Shown here: in pieces, positions 50,901-64,000 of the stretch
Layout of the letters: each line of letters begins with the position of its first letter
Numbering within the stretch: the first letter of the stretch is position 1
Assembly: GCA_033063855.1 (NCBI GenBank)
Contig: CP093830.1
Coordinates: 23,064,854-23,128,853, forward strand
DNA from: Smittia aterrima
Taxonomy: Eukaryota; Arthropoda; Insecta; Diptera; Chironomidae
DNA: 64,000 nt
Reading direction: 5' to 3'
Made by a program: the position numbers and the translations under genes
Notes under the pieces: generated by a model
The model's database searches: none
Told to the model about the DNA's origin: nothing
What the model saw: the letters and a program-made list of their open reading frames with translations, nothing else

Positions 50901-53900
50901 CAAGAAGGTCGATAAGAAAAATCGATAAATGCTACGACAAAAGCCGTTCTCTTGAATCTCTTTTAGAAACTTGAACGTGATTTTATTTATAATCTTTTTT
51001 CAATAGATGATAATTCAATCATAGCTTTACGAGTTTATTTGCTTATCTAATTATTAAAGAAAATTTTTCTTTGCTAATTCACAAATTGTTTTCTTTTATT
51101 GAATTATTCACATCACCCGGATCTTAGTCTATTTCGAGAGAAAGCCTCCAAGAGAACCCTGCCTCAAAGTAACATTCTGAGTGAATAATTAATGAACTGC
51201 TTTTCCGGTCACCGTAACAAAAGTTTAATTATATCATTCTCGCTGATTACAATTTGTTCAATGTCTCTTTATTTGCCCCTACCAAGCAATGACCATTTTT
51301 GAAACTAATTGAATTTTGTTTCTCATTAACCCACCTCTTTTTTCGATTCTCAAAGTTAATTATTGAAGTAGAGGCAAGTAGCATTCAAATTCCACAAATT
51401 AATTTGTTTCAATGATGCCGCTCATTACTCACTTAACTCTTTCATTGTTTAAAAAAGCTCGTTTACCAAAATAATCATCACTGTAAATTTCATCAATTAA
51501 GTGCAACTCGATGTGTGTTGATTGAAAAGTAAAATGATAAATAAAGAGACAGCTAACTCGGATTAAAAAAATAATTTATTGTAGATTTTTTTTGATGATT
51601 GGTAATTAAGGTTCTAGAGATTAAAATACAAGCCTATGATAATTAAATAAATTTTAAGGTTAAGAATTTTATTGATTACTTTTTAAGTGAATGATTAAAG
51701 ATAATCCAAGAAATAAAATATTTTTTATATCGAACGAAATTAATAAAAAGTTTGTGAATATTAAAGTTTCTAGGATAGGCAGCAATTCGTTATATTGAAT
51801 GATAAGAAATTTATTGAAGAATAATAAAACTGATGCTAAAACTACGAAAAGTTGAACAAAAAAGTTTTTTTATTTTGTTTCTTACAGGAAAAAAATTGAA
51901 AAAGTTTCATTGAAATTTTATTCGTAACTTTTTAAAAGATTTTTCAATTTTCTTTTTGTGTGATTAAATGATTTCAAATTTGCAATTTTCCTCGAGAGGT
52001 TTTCAATCCAATATCAATGAACTGACAAAGTTATTACAAACGGAAGTTATTAAAGTCGGAACAACTTGAGACTCAGGACTTAATGCCTACGATTTGGTTT
52101 TTCAAGAAAGAAATTTTTGTGCACAATTTCCAATTTTTTATCAATTTCCGTCTGTGATGGCCAGCTACTATCGAGAGAACAGAAGACTAGTGAATCATAA
52201 CCCCTACAACAATAATTGCGTCTATACGAGAAAGGTGGATCGATATTAATACAGAAATATTTTATTTCGTCATAAACTCTATTTGAGGATTTAATTAACT
52301 CATTTATTCTGAGCATTCTCTCTTTCTGAAACCGCAAGAAACGATAGAAATAAGGTTTTACTTTTTAATAGAGTCTTTCGCAATCTTTCAAACTCAAAGA
52401 TTTCTCAGGAAATCATTAGTATCGCAACCCAAAAGTCGACAACGGGCTAAATGGTCTCCTTTTTTATTTGATGACTTCTTCTTTGCTCTACAAGCCTTCG
52501 CTCTCACTCGGACGCTTGCTGATTTACGATCCTCAGAATTAATTTACTTCATTGTTTGCTTTTGTTGTCTCGACAGAACAATTCACGAGAAAGGCGAAGG
52601 AATGCGGAAGTGCGTGTTGAAAATGCGTGAAAGTTCTTGACGCGAATCATTTTCGTTGTTTTTCGTGTGAGGCGAAGGAAAAGTTTTCTTTTCATGGCAG
52701 AATGATGGAAGATCTTATGTTTTGTGACATATTGCGGCAGAGGAAAAAAGTCATTTGGCTTTATTACAAATGTGAAGAATTAACGGCCTAAAAATGGAGG
52801 TCGTTGCGAAATGTTGTTAATCAACAACATATTGCGCTAAAAAAATCTCAGGATGTAATAATGAACGTGAAGTTTTAATTGAGTCACGTGTAATAATTAA
52901 TGTAAACCTTACGCGATGGGAAGACTTGAGTTCATATGTCCTTGAGATGTCACCGGTTATAGTGAAAAGAATACAAATGAATAAAATCCAACCCTACGAC
53001 GTTGAAACAAATTACATAATTACGTATGCAAATACATTTATTAAAATTTATAAATTTTATGTGTTGATCATATTTCATTTTGTTTTCAGGATTTTTTTAT
53101 GATTTTTTCCTGCATAAAAAAGTAAGCGCTCCGAGTGCGGTTATGGCAACGGTTTTAATACTAATAAGATATATTGCTACAATGTGTGTCATAATTTTTA
53201 TTCGCACTCAGTTCATCAAGAAAATTATTCTCGCTTCTTGATTAGTTTATTGCGCTTTTTATGATCACGCTTCTTTTATTAGGCAAACTTCCAAGGACTC
53301 GTCATTAGCGTGTCTGGAGGGAATATCGGATTTATAAACGAACATCACAACGAATCGGATCAGCATGTGTTCTCATGGAAGACTTTATTGAGTCTTTGTT
53401 GCTTCCAGTCGTTTCAGATGTCAACCAGTAAGTCTCAAGGCAATGTCTTCCCAATTTTAAAACCTTTTATTCAAGGAATTTATAGAAAAGCTTCACGACG
53501 GTAAACTGATATTTTCCTTGATAAGTCTAGTTATAGAAGAAGAAAAAACTATCCAAGTGCTTCATGATAAGGCGTAAGCAGAACAAATCCCTCCGAGGAT
53601 AAAGATCTAAAATTTGTTCCATTAGCTTTAAAAAAATTCCCAAGAGCTTCAATTCCCATCATCGCATTTGAAAGGATAATAAAAGTCACAAAGTGCATCG
53701 ACGATAATTGCCGAAACATATTTTTCTCATATTTCGAGTAATGAAGAGAACGAGAAGCGTCATAAATCTTCCAACGGAATTTAATGAATCCTCGTAAATT
53801 GTGGAATGAGTTCGAGCCATTAAAAATGCATTTTTATGTAACTTTAACATTGTGCATCGTTCAAATCTGAAACAGAAACGATATATAATGTAAACAAGTG

Positions 53901-54359
53901 CAGCAGCATTGAGTAATTAAAAATCGAAATGGAGAAAATTCGACAAAGAACGGAATCGTAGCATTTAACATGAAACTGTGCCATAAATTATACTCGCTCA
54001 TGTTTACTCAATGAAATATTTTTTCATGGGGTTTCACTGTTTATAATTTACGAACTAATGTGTTGCTGAAGCCAAGTACATGGAAATTGTATTTTAATGC
54101 AACTGTAATGAACCCTCGACGAGACGCTGATGAATATTTCTGGTGTGTGCATTGGAGGTCTGAGTTTAATGCTCGTGTAAACGAAACGATAATTTACAGT
54201 GCCGAATTTGGAATATAACATGGAACGATTGTTCTGTGGTTGAAATGAATATGATGCTAGTTGGAAATGAATCATAGCGATATGAAGTGTCATCTTTTAA
54301 CGGCGTACAGAAAATTTTTCCTTGTCTACAGCGTAACCCATCTGCCGATGGTGGTTCGT
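44960..54359. other. Gene-free stretch downstream of kekkon
   Basis: No gene is recognised. Open frames reach at most about 130 codons (minus strand 49765-50154) and carry no domain I know. The sequence is AT-rich with scattered poly-T runs. It forms the second half of the spacer between the inverted-duplication arms. Confidence 0.5.
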
Positions 54360-57300
54360 TAGATAGAAGCAAAGGAAATAAATCAGCTCCGGAGCGGATC
54401 CAACAGAGCATTAAGTTAAGCATCTAATTAGGGCCTGTTAGCAGCCATAAATAAAATGCAACGCTAACACTCGACGTGAAAGTTAAATCGAAATAAATGA
54501 TTATGACTTTTCGCTTTCGAACGATTTTTTCTTCGCAATCGCCGCTTATCTTATCAGTGAAGTGTTTGCTTTCCTGGTAAACACGATGGTTTGCCATGCT
54601 CTTCTTACGTAACTTAAATTCAAAATCGTCGTTGACATTTTCCAATTAATCTTGGTTCGCCTTCCTCGGCTTTTTGGTTATCAAGATGTTTTCATTTGAT
54701 TAGAGCTCGTAGGGAGAAGTCAAAACTTTACGAAAGGGACCAGCAATCAACATGAAGACATTTCCGATAAAACATGCAACCGAAAAGACATGTAATTTAA
54801 AGTTTAAAAGCAAAAGAAAATCGGTTTAAATCTATGTTTCTTTCATTAGATCCCTACTGATTCCTTGGGACTCAACGACTTTCAAAGAAACAGCTACGTG
54901 AACGAGAAAATAAAGAAGAAAACATTTTTCGGCTATAAACGAAGATTTATTTGTCATTACTTCCTAGCGATAACCGCGACTTAGGCTCGAGCAGTGACAG
55001 GAATTCCTTGGCTTTCTCTTATGTTCCTTCTATATTCAATGGATCTTAATTACTTCCGGATCGAGGAGCAGGAGCTCATGTTATGTGTGAAGTTCTCTGA
55101 CTCAGACTCGCGTAGAAATAAATCTTGATGATCTCTCATTCACATTCATGATAAATCCCCATGGCGAAAGCATCCGAGATTTCATTTGGTTTCTCTTCGT
55201 TGATAGCAAACAGCCCGAAACATCGTAAACGCTAGAACTGAAAGGATTGCAAAACAGAAGATTTTGTTGTTTACGCGTTACGATGCTTATCAAACGATTC
55301 TTGAGAAGGAAACTAGAAAAAAAGAGGATGATAACAATCCCAAAATAGTTTCTAACTCGAAGAAAATATTCAACAATAAAATCGAAATAAGCTACATCAT
55401 TTTCTATAAGATTTTATCATAAATTTTTCAGATCTGATCGGTTTGTGGTTGCCATGCCAACTTGAGTTTCATTAGTTTATTGCTTTCCAATTCTAGAGAG
55501 AGTTCTCTCAAAAGCCACAAAGCATGTGTGACATCGTTTTAATTAATCAAAATTCCAATTCCGCATAATTTTATGCTCGTCCGCTTGTTTCGAATTCGAG
55601 GACAAATGAAACTTTGGGTAATTCTGTCAACCACAGATAGATAGATAGACATTAAGAGTTCCCACAAATCTAACTTCAAGTTGAAACATCGTGACGCGAT
55701 GATCTTGTCATGATGAACTTTAATGATTTCTTTGGATGAAATGTTGATAAAAAGTTTTAGGCTTGAAAGATCGTGGAGTCGTAAATCTTCTCATGGCAAC
55801 TCGAAATTGGAAAATAAATTGATGATTTCTAGAACTGCCGAGCAGCGACATTAGCTTGATGTTCCCAACTTTAAGCTGAAAGAAAAAAGTTAAAGTCCTT
55901 CGAAAGATTTTCTTGCTTTTGCTTAGTCATCTAAATATGTTTTTCACGAAAAAAAAAATGAAAATGTTGAGGCAAACGAGCCAAAGATGTTTGGAGAAAA
56001 CGCATTTAAATTAAAATCCACTCGCGGAATGGAAAAGGAAAATCGTGTGGAAATTGAAAATGGAATGATTCTCACTGAGACAACAGAACTCGCAACATCT
56101 GCTCGACGTTCTCCGGATCTAAAAATAATTCCATTTCTTGTGTTGCTTCCACTTGATATTTTATGCATTCTCCCATCCGCACACAATCATCGCTTTATGG
56201 TTTGTGCAAAAACTAATTTTTGCAGGCGACGGAGGCAATTTTCATAATGAAACATTTCGGGAATCAACAAATACAGAAGCAACGAGAGAAAGAGGGAAAC
56301 GCAATACTTTAATCCGTCGCTGCATTTGTTTTGAATCAAACGAAGTGAAAGAATAATCTCGAGGGATCTATGCTGCTGCTTATTTTTGTGTCAGATAAAT
56401 TTTTCGAAAGGGACCGAAATTGAAAAGTCAGCTGTTTGTGTTCAGATTCCATTGCGTTTTGATTAGAACTTGCTTATTTCATTTTGTCCAATATGATCAA
56501 CCAATACGATAGAATAGTATTTCAAGCCAAAGTATTTCAAGTTCGGAAACAATATAGCAGAGACATCATCGTTTTCGCATTTCACCACGCTTTAAGAAAA
56601 TGAATCTTGAGGTATTTTTAAGAAAAAAATCAAGGCCTAAGAAATAATTTCTTCGACGATAAAATTATCTTCTAAATTTAAAAGGAAGTGAGATACGAGG
56701 GTGAAACAAGTTTTGTAGCGGAACTAACAGACGTTGGCTCTTTTGCTTTATCCATGTTGGTAAATGTTTTCATGTTTGTTAGTGTGCAAAAAGAAGCGAA
56801 GGTAGAAACTCAGACGGCATGAAAACGAGACAAGGAGGATATGGAAAAATCATTGTGACGGAACCAGCATATGGCTCAACAGTTTTGTTGCTGCGTGTTG
56901 CTGCGTTTGGCATTGAGTTATGATGAAATCAACAAAAGGTGCAAGTTCCCAAGAGCTCTGGCGCTCTCTTATATATTTTCCACCCTATCGATGCCACATC
57001 CGATAAAAATCTCAACACACGAGAGATCGAAGTTGATACTAAACGAAATAAACAAGTTTGAATCTGGTTTCAATTTCTGTTTGCAGTGGCTTAATGTCAA
57101 TTATTTCAGCATCTTTCTCGAAATAATTGATCTCACTCAAGAAGAAATTTAAAATTTTCAGTTTTCAAGGATGACGTGCGATATTTCAATCCGAAATGGG
57201 AACCGAAAACGTGTGCCGTGCCATGAAAACATTATTTAAGCTTGTAATTTCCGCAAATTCGATTTATTTCTGAATAAAGTTATGAAAGAAAGCTTCCATG

Positions 57301-57450
57301 GCAAAATGTTGTTTGATGAACCCGAAACAACAGAAGCGAAGCATTTGCTCAACCTCGTTAAACTAAGGATCCTCGTCTGATTGTTATTATAACGATTCAT
57401 TTGTTTAGTGCCTCGGATTCTTCTCTTCTTTGTGGTTTTCTCAAAACTTC
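54360..57450 (-). repeat. Right arm of the ~3 kb inverted duplication
   Basis: This is the reverse-complement copy of 29937-32977, with shared landmarks along its whole length. GAGCATTAAGTTAAGC and GCTCCGGAGCGGATCC lie at the inner end. The AACATGAGCTCCTGCTC region is near 55.07 kb, the block at 55.99-56.2 kb is nearly identical to 31.28-31.5 kb, and ATTGTTATTATAACGATT is near the outer end. It contains a small (GATA)n tract at about 55635-55650 that the left arm lacks. No transposase or terminal repeat was seen. Confidence 0.92.
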
Positions 57451-60400
57451 ATAAGCGAAACGAAAAACAGAAATAAAAAAAATGCTTTCGATGAGTTTTG
57501 TTTGTTTCATTTATTCGTACGAGAACTTCGGTGTAAAGCATTCGAAAATTTACGTTTTGGTCAGTGACACTCTCAACAGCTCTATAGTACTTTTAGATAG
57601 ATTTATTGAGCCGAATAGAACGAATTGGACTCGATTGGATTTCATGAAATTCAAATTGCAATAGAACTCTCGTAAACCAAGAGAAGCATACAAATTAAAC
57701 TAGAGATTTACGTTTCGCTATGTGAATTAATTCTCCTCTTCTACAAATTGTAGCAACTTCAGTTTCCCTTTAAAGACGAGATTGTGAACAAATGTATACT
57801 CGTTGTGGTAAACATTAATTATGCTCTGTATACATTTATTACTTTCATTCAGGTAACTTGTTAAGCTGAAGCTTCTAAAAATGAATAAGATTTCCCGGGC
57901 AACGCTTTCTATCAACTTCAAATAATAAATATATTTTTCCCTTCAGATTTAATATTGGACCTTAAAGCCAAGATTTTTTCAAACCCTTGAAACTTCCAAT
58001 TTTAGACTTTCAATTATTAAAATTCCTTTTATGTTCTTCTTTCTGCCACTATGTCCGTTACCGTTGTATTTTAAGAATTTACAAGAAACCTCAAAACTGA
58101 ATGACGAAAAAAAAATCTTCATAATGAGTTCCCAATAAAATCAAAAAGGGATATAAAATTTTAGAGCTTTATAAAGCAAAAATCAATGCCTTCGTCGAAC
58201 TGATTATAATAAGCATATGCAAATGAAATCGAATTGTTTGAATTGTATTGAAATAATACGAGGACAGTGAACGCTCTCTTGTCTCTTGAAAAAAATGTAA
58301 TTTCATTTTGTTCAATAGGATTTCTTTTAGTAGCTTAATTTCTTCCAGATAGTTAACTCATGGACTCATGGAGAATCAAATTTCGAGAACTTACACTTCC
58401 GCCGCTTAAATAACATTAATTCCACACGAACTGCGAGGTCAATCACGTAGTTTATTGGACTCGCCAACACACCGCGATGTTTGTTTTCTTTTCCCGATTA
58501 TGCTCCGCGACGAATATTTTTGTTTTGTTCGAGACAAAAGTTCAAGCGAAAAAAAATGAGAGAAAACGAAAAAGTCTAACAAACATCAACGAAAAGCACT
58601 TTAAGATCTCACCAGACCGGTTTTAATTGTGTTCGATTGCGCATTTGTAGTCGCTGGAAGTTGGTCATTCGGAACAACCACGATTCCTTGGTGTTGGTTC
58701 TTATTTTGGTGAGAAATCACCCAAGAGCAATGAAAAATGTAGAAATCTTTTTTCGGATCTGATTCGCTTGATAAATTATTCATGATAAATGTTATTAAAC
58801 ATCAAATGAACGTAATCTGATGATTATTTCCCCACCGAATATTCGAGGTTGGAGAAATTCTCTTAGATGTGCGAGATGTGATACGTGAAAGGCATCGAGA
58901 TTGAAATTTCGTCGACGTCATTAGTCATTTGTTGGCACGGAAAACTCGCTAACGAGCTAATGATGTCAATGAATGCGCCATATCATCAAATGACTCAGAT
59001 TTCTCGAATCATCATTTTGATCGACATGAAAACAATAACTCAAAATATGACACCGTGCGAATTGCATAATTTTTTGAACTCTTTATTTATTCTTATAGTA
59101 ATGTCCCATGGTTTCATCTTATTCCCAAGGCAATGACATACTCTTAAAGCTTTTTTTAAGTCCTTAAGTATGGAAAGCCAATTACCGTGGCCCAGAAATT
59201 ACTTACACACGCCAAAGGATGAAACTAATTAAGCTTGACCTTCTATTAATTATCAAGACTATCAAGGGAGCTTCACTGTAATGCAGTCTTAAAAGAAACC
59301 AGAAAGCTGTTGTGGTTGTAAGATTGTTCCACGAAAAACATGAAGGGAATTATGAACCTTCGTTCTTTCTACCCATTCCCTTCATGTTTTGCTTGTGTTT
59401 TTTCTTCATTTCTCTTAGCAAACATTCTCGGTAAAAGCGGCGAGGAAACAAAATAAAGAACTTTACTTTATAATTGCAGAAAGATTTTCAAGATAAAGTT
59501 AAAACGTAAAAAATTTTCTTTTTCTCTTACTCACTTACGTGCTATGAATCGAGTTTTCCCGTGCACCATTTACTAATGAACTGAAAAGTAATTGATTTGC
59601 ATGAAGAAGAATATTTAACATTATTAGAAAAATCAATATTGGATATTTTATTTTCACGTGTTTGGCTTTGGAGCATTTAAAATTTTAAGACCCGTAAACT
59701 TAACTGAGTTTTTTCTTTCATTTGTTTTATTTTGGTTATTTAAATTTATTTATTTTCTCTACAGACGAGTATATGATTTTTTTGTAAACAGAGAATTTCA
59801 ATGCGGCAGTGTTAATGTAGTTTGGAATATTGGAAGTTCCATTGGAAGATTGGAAAGATTTTTAATCCGAACAAGGAAAGAACGCAAACTACGTCTGGAA
59901 AGTAGAACGATTTTGTCATGCAGCCACTGAACTTCAATCAATAAATAATAAATTGTTGGGTTAATCAATCAACTACTTGGAGTTGACGTGATGCAAACTG
60001 CAGTCGTCTCTCGAACGGAAATATTTAATCAAATTTAAAAGAGTTCTCGTTTTGTTTTCGAAAGTTTCTGATTTCTTGACAAGGGATTTGATAGCGGTTT
60101 ACGACCCACGCTTCTCCTTGTGGTAACCAGACACATAAAATAAACGCATTTTAGGTAAGATGACGCCTTTTGTGTTAAAAGAAGAAAAAATGTTAATCCT
60201 TAACGTTATAATTCGATAACGAACAAAGGAATCGCGAAAACGAATACAGTTAGACGTAAGGCGAGACTTAATAAAGCTTTCAGACAACGAATAAGGGAGA
60301 TATCAATTTTCTCAATCAATATAATTCCTTTCACAGCAGGGGAGTGGGTTGAAAAGTTCTCAAACAAGATTGATGATATGTAAATTTGTATGAAAGTTGT

Positions 60401-63115
60401 TTCGAAGCGACGAAAATGTTTTCCACGTCTCGTAACTCTTTGCAGACGTGGATTTGTGTGTTGATTAAAATGAGAAAGGGGAGAAAACATCTTAAACGAA
60501 TTTTCAGCGTGAAATTGAATGAGAGAAAATAAGAGAAATGAGTTAATTAACAATTAATTATTTTGAGAAGTTAAATACTTTCTTAGGCAATCACTCTTTG
60601 CTCTCATCAGCTTTCGCGATAGCTCGCGATAATCTCTCGTCCTAAAATTTTAAATAACAAACAACTTGAAAATTAACTAAAGAAAGCCACAAAATGGTTT
60701 TGAACATTTCTTCAAATCCATCAAACTAAAAGCGGGTAAAACTGTTTTCCTTCGTCTTTGCGTAATATTGTGTGACCCAGGACAGAGAGAAAAAGGATCG
60801 GATAATTTGAAAAGTTTTGCGTTTGTCGGTGAATTAAAAGAAGCTCGCAAATTGAGTCTAAAGCTTCACAGGAGAGTAAGTGTCGCAAGCTTAAAGTATT
60901 TTTATTCAATTTGGAATAATTACCGGCGCCTTCTCTTATGCGTAAAGTTTCAAATATTTTCATCCCCATCTTCTCTTTTGGAAAAGAAGAAAGAAACTTT
61001 GAAAGAAACAGAAATCCCCTTTGCGTAATAAATCAAATAGAAATAGACTGAACTTTCGTTGTCCCTGCCAAACACGAGATGCGGGGAAACTTTGAACATT
61101 TCTTTTGAAGTGAGAAGGCTCTTACAAGTCACATTAGAAACTTTTTTCGTTCATTTTAATTTAAGCCAATGAATCAACATGAAAACAGTTTTATTGAGCA
61201 CGTTCCTACATTAAAGCTCCGCTCCACTTCTTGTGAACCAGAAGGAATCTCACTCAATTCTCATTTCGCAGTAACAAGGAAATCTTCTCGATGCTTCGTA
61301 AATCGTTTATGGAAATTGAAAGGATGCTCAAAGTTCACTTGAAAATAAACGTAATCACTGCTTGAAAATGGAGGTTGCAGATTCAACAGGCAAACATATT
61401 TTTGAGAGCTCGAATGGTAATTAACTAAAAAAATTCGATTTCACTACATTTTTGATGATAATTTTAAACTTTTAATTACATATTTGTTTCATTTAATTGG
61501 AAATATTTTCTGATGAGATTGAAAACTATCAGACGACAAAATAGTCGAAAATTAATGCTTCTGACCTCGATTCATGTTTGCACCCTTTTTGTTATGCTCA
61601 GCAACTGCTATAATCAGCATAATTAATGAACTCGATTGCAGCATCCAAAAGTCCATTAAATGGCGGAAATTACGGAACTCATTTTGTGTGCACTCGCTTT
61701 GTTGTTATCGGACGGGAAAGCTCGAGTTTTGGCGGATGTGAATTCACGTGAAAATTTATCTAGTATTAAACCATACAAATGTTTCGATATATTTGAGGAG
61801 ATGCTTTTAGACTTTAAATAAAAATTGTGAGTCTATTCAAATTGAGATGTGAAATAAAAAGTTAAAATTTTCGGTGCTTCGACATTAGTAAGGATTTAAT
61901 TAATTGCGCTATCGAATCTCGGCACTCGATTCCAAATTGAAACATTTTCTCGAGTTCTTTTTCAATTGTTTTCACGTTTCTCTGCTTTTCCATCCTGTTG
62001 TTTAATTTTTTTGGCAAACCTTTTACGAGAGCTCAAAACAAAAACTGAAAACAGAATTTTTATGTGATGTTAAAAATTATTGACATACAATTTCATATCG
62101 AATAATAAAGATGGATATTTAAGATGGGGAAACATCTGAAAACCTGTAAAGATAAAGGAATCAGTTGTATGCAAAACATAAAGTCGTGTGGGGGAGAGAA
62201 TCAGGTCAATTGGTGAAACTCAATTTGGTGACATGGCGTTGAGGTTGATGTGCCAACGAACTAGAAAAACTAGCTTGATGAGGTGCTTCTGTTTATGATG
62301 TCAATTTTGCATCTTGTTGAGAAAGAATCTTACTTTTTAACCTTCGTCGCTATCTGTCGACTTTTCTCTTTCGTATACGACAGAGAGATACGGAAGAAAA
62401 GAGAAAAATGAAGAAGGAGCAACTTTTATCAATTTTAGAGAAAGCTAAATTTTCCTTCCCTCAACAGAAAACTCGTTCCGTGCACTCAAGCAAATCAAGT
62501 TGCCTCTTACTCCCTCTCTCATTGCATGTCAAAATATTCAACACACCAGAATTGGGGCAAATATGCCACATGCAAAGCTGGAGAAATTGATTTTTTTTTG
62601 TGCTCATGCCACTCGACATGTTTGAAGGACGACGACGAGTACTATGCTGAAGTGATGCCGGCTCTTCGATGATGCACAAACTAGTTTTGACAAAATTAAT
62701 GAAGAAGCAAATAAGTTTAATTGTTGAAATTAGTTGATTAATATTAAAGAATGCTGTGCTTCGTCTTGAATCAACAAACTTTAAACTAATTAGGAGATAT
62801 CATCGCAATCTTATCATAGCATCAACCTGAAAACTTGATTAAAATTTGAAACAAAAGTTTGCATTGTATTAAAATATATTTACACAATAAACTAAAGATA
62901 TTTTGAAAATAAGAACTAAGCTCTTTGCTTAAATTTTCAAATTAAATTAGCAGGATTCATTCTGAGATTGCTGCGAGACGGTTTACATTGCAGATGGAGA
63001 ATTCTCTTTTAGTCAAGCTCTGAACACTCAATCATGGGTAAAAAGTTTCCACTTTGCAACGAATTAAAACTTTTTCCTGAACAAGTTATCGTGTGTGTGA
63101 TGTTGAGAATTCTGA
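57451..63115. other. Gene-free stretch before the pipe-like gene
   Basis: No coding region is supported. The longest frame (115 codons, minus strand, 60206-60553) is unrecognised. A 16-bp perfect hairpin at 59335-59390 is the only strong local structure noted. The region lies 3' of the pipe-like gene. Confidence 0.5.
59335..59390. repeat. 16-bp perfect inverted repeat (hairpin)
   Basis: AAAACATGAAGGGAAT (59335-59350) is the exact reverse complement of ATTCCCTTCATGTTTT (59375-59390), with a 24-nt loop. The folded length (56 nt) is near that of a short pre-miRNA, but the flanks do not extend the stem. It may equally be a remnant of a tiny inverted-repeat element. Confidence 0.75.
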
Positions 63116-63121
63116 TTTAAT
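63116..63121 (-). terminator. Possible poly(A) signal of the pipe-like gene
   Basis: ATTAAA on the minus strand lies about 20 nt after the stop codon. It is very close to the stop, so a more distal signal may be used instead. Confidence 0.25.
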
Positions 63122-63138
63122 TTTGAAAAAAAATGCTT

Positions 63139-64000
63139 TCACTTGAGGTCCATTAGATTTGCGGCAAGAAATTGAGTTTGCAATCGTTGTTTGCAAAATT
63201 TGTAGAACTCGATTTCACGAGAAAAATTTTGTCTAACGAGGTTTTTAACTTCTTCACTAACCGGAGGTTTGAAATTGTTCTTGTTGATTTTATTGAAATT
63301 TTTGATCTCGTTGTAATAGATTTCAGTGGCACCAGCGAAGAATCGTGGAATATACTTTTCAAAAACAGCGAGAGTTGTATTCAAATCTTCAAGAACTCCC
63401 ACAACAGAATATTGTGTTTCAACAGCATACTTTGCTCTCTCTAATGCTCCTTTTGTATTGAAAGGTCTATAACGAAAATATTTTAAGAAAGACGAGAATG
63501 GTTTTCAAGTTTTAAACTTACGTGCACTCATTGTCATGTCCACAAAAGAAAAGCGACTGTCGTCTATGATCCCCGATACCTTCATGGATCTCGCCTTGAG
63601 TGTAAGTACATTCAGGATCTCCTCTCAACACACAAGTTTCAAAGTCTTTACGCAACCAGCGTGAATCAGGCAAAGGCAAATCAGGAAAAGCTTGTTTTCT
63701 TTCAACATAATACCTAAGAATATAAATATTTTAACGCTGAGTAAACTCCAACCATGACAGTTTATGTTTTCTTCGCTCACCATGGCGCCCGAATATAATA
63801 GAACCAAGATATGATTCGTTCAATTGGGTCTCGTACAAGATTAACATAGATAGGCGTCGGAAGATTAAATTTAGTAAAGTTAGTATAACAAACATGCTTT
63901 ACATAAACTAAAACAAATTCAAAAAAAAAATCAAAAAATGATAACTAAAGAGAAGGAAATTATTACCTGAAGGCGTGGGAAGCTCACTAACCATTTCTGC
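63139..64000 (-). CDS. pip: Pipe-like 2-O-sulfotransferase, 3' part
   Basis: Four minus-strand exons, 63967-64000 (continuing beyond the window), 63781-63907, 63522-63713 and 63139-63466, are joined across introns of 59, 67 and 55 bp. All junctions are in phase. They encode the C-terminal part of a heparan-sulfate-2-O-sulfotransferase-type Golgi enzyme, which transfers sulfate from PAPS to a sugar hydroxyl. Visible family marks in order are: KHVCYTNF; the PAPS 3'-phosphate-binding motif VNLVRDPIERIISWFYY; KDFETCVL; DHRRQSLFFCGHD; ALERAKYAVE; VVGVLEDLN; and PRFFAGA, then a helical tail ending NLMDLK. The wording is closer to insect Pipe, which sulfates eggshell vitelline-membrane components to set the dorsoventral axis, than to the housekeeping Hs2st. 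The N-terminal anchor, the 5'-phosphosulfate-binding loop and the catalytic His region lie outside the window. In Drosophila, pipe has several alternative terminal exon sets; only one set is visible here. Confidence 0.93.

Noticed and set aside
52080..52337. 85-codon minus-strand frame with a Cys-rich centre
   Set aside because: It matches no family I know and has no supporting neighbours.
1..64000. CRISPR arrays, rRNA, bacterial operons or viral genes
   Set aside because: No regularly spaced repeats, rRNA-like sequence or prokaryotic gene layout was seen, and the splicing pattern is that of an insect nucleus.

Overview
The window looks like AT-rich nuclear DNA from a dipteran insect, probably a lower fly (midge, gnat or mosquito grade). 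The evidence is two recognisable host genes, a Kekkon-family LRR-Ig receptor and a Pipe-type sulfotransferase. Both are built from exons separated by very small introns (55-67 bp) with standard GT-AG ends. Gene density is low. Apart from these two genes and one mobile-element-like locus, most of the 64 kb has no reading frame I can recognise.

Layout. 1-9.9 kb: no recognisable gene, a few short perfect hairpins. 9.9-12.1 kb: a degraded Fanzor locus (the eukaryotic TnpB-like RuvC nuclease family) on the minus strand. It keeps a putative 5' exon and a long second exon through the RuvC-I motif, then ends abruptly in a (TATAA)-type microsatellite. Between the two exons, on the opposite strand, is an ORF carrying the second half of a PARP/DNA-ligase-III type zinc finger. 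12.1-29.9 kb: no gene seen; a short repeat near 12.0 kb recurs at 22.2 kb. 29.9-33.0 kb and 54.4-57.45 kb: two arms of about 3.05 kb of a large inverted duplication. The roughly 21.4 kb between them carries the kekkon gene (41.7-44.1 kb, plus strand). 57.5-63.1 kb: nothing recognised except a 16-bp perfect hairpin. 63.1-64 kb: the last four exons of a pipe-like gene on the minus strand, running off the window.

How the parts relate. Kekkon proteins are single-pass membrane receptors, and Pipe is a Golgi sulfotransferase used in dorsoventral patterning. They are simply neighbours here, with no operon-like relationship. The long empty flanks of kekkon may hold its enhancers or distant 5' exons, because a splice-acceptor-like site lies upstream of the coding start. 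The Fanzor relic and the inverted duplication are the two structural features that ordinary gene content does not explain.
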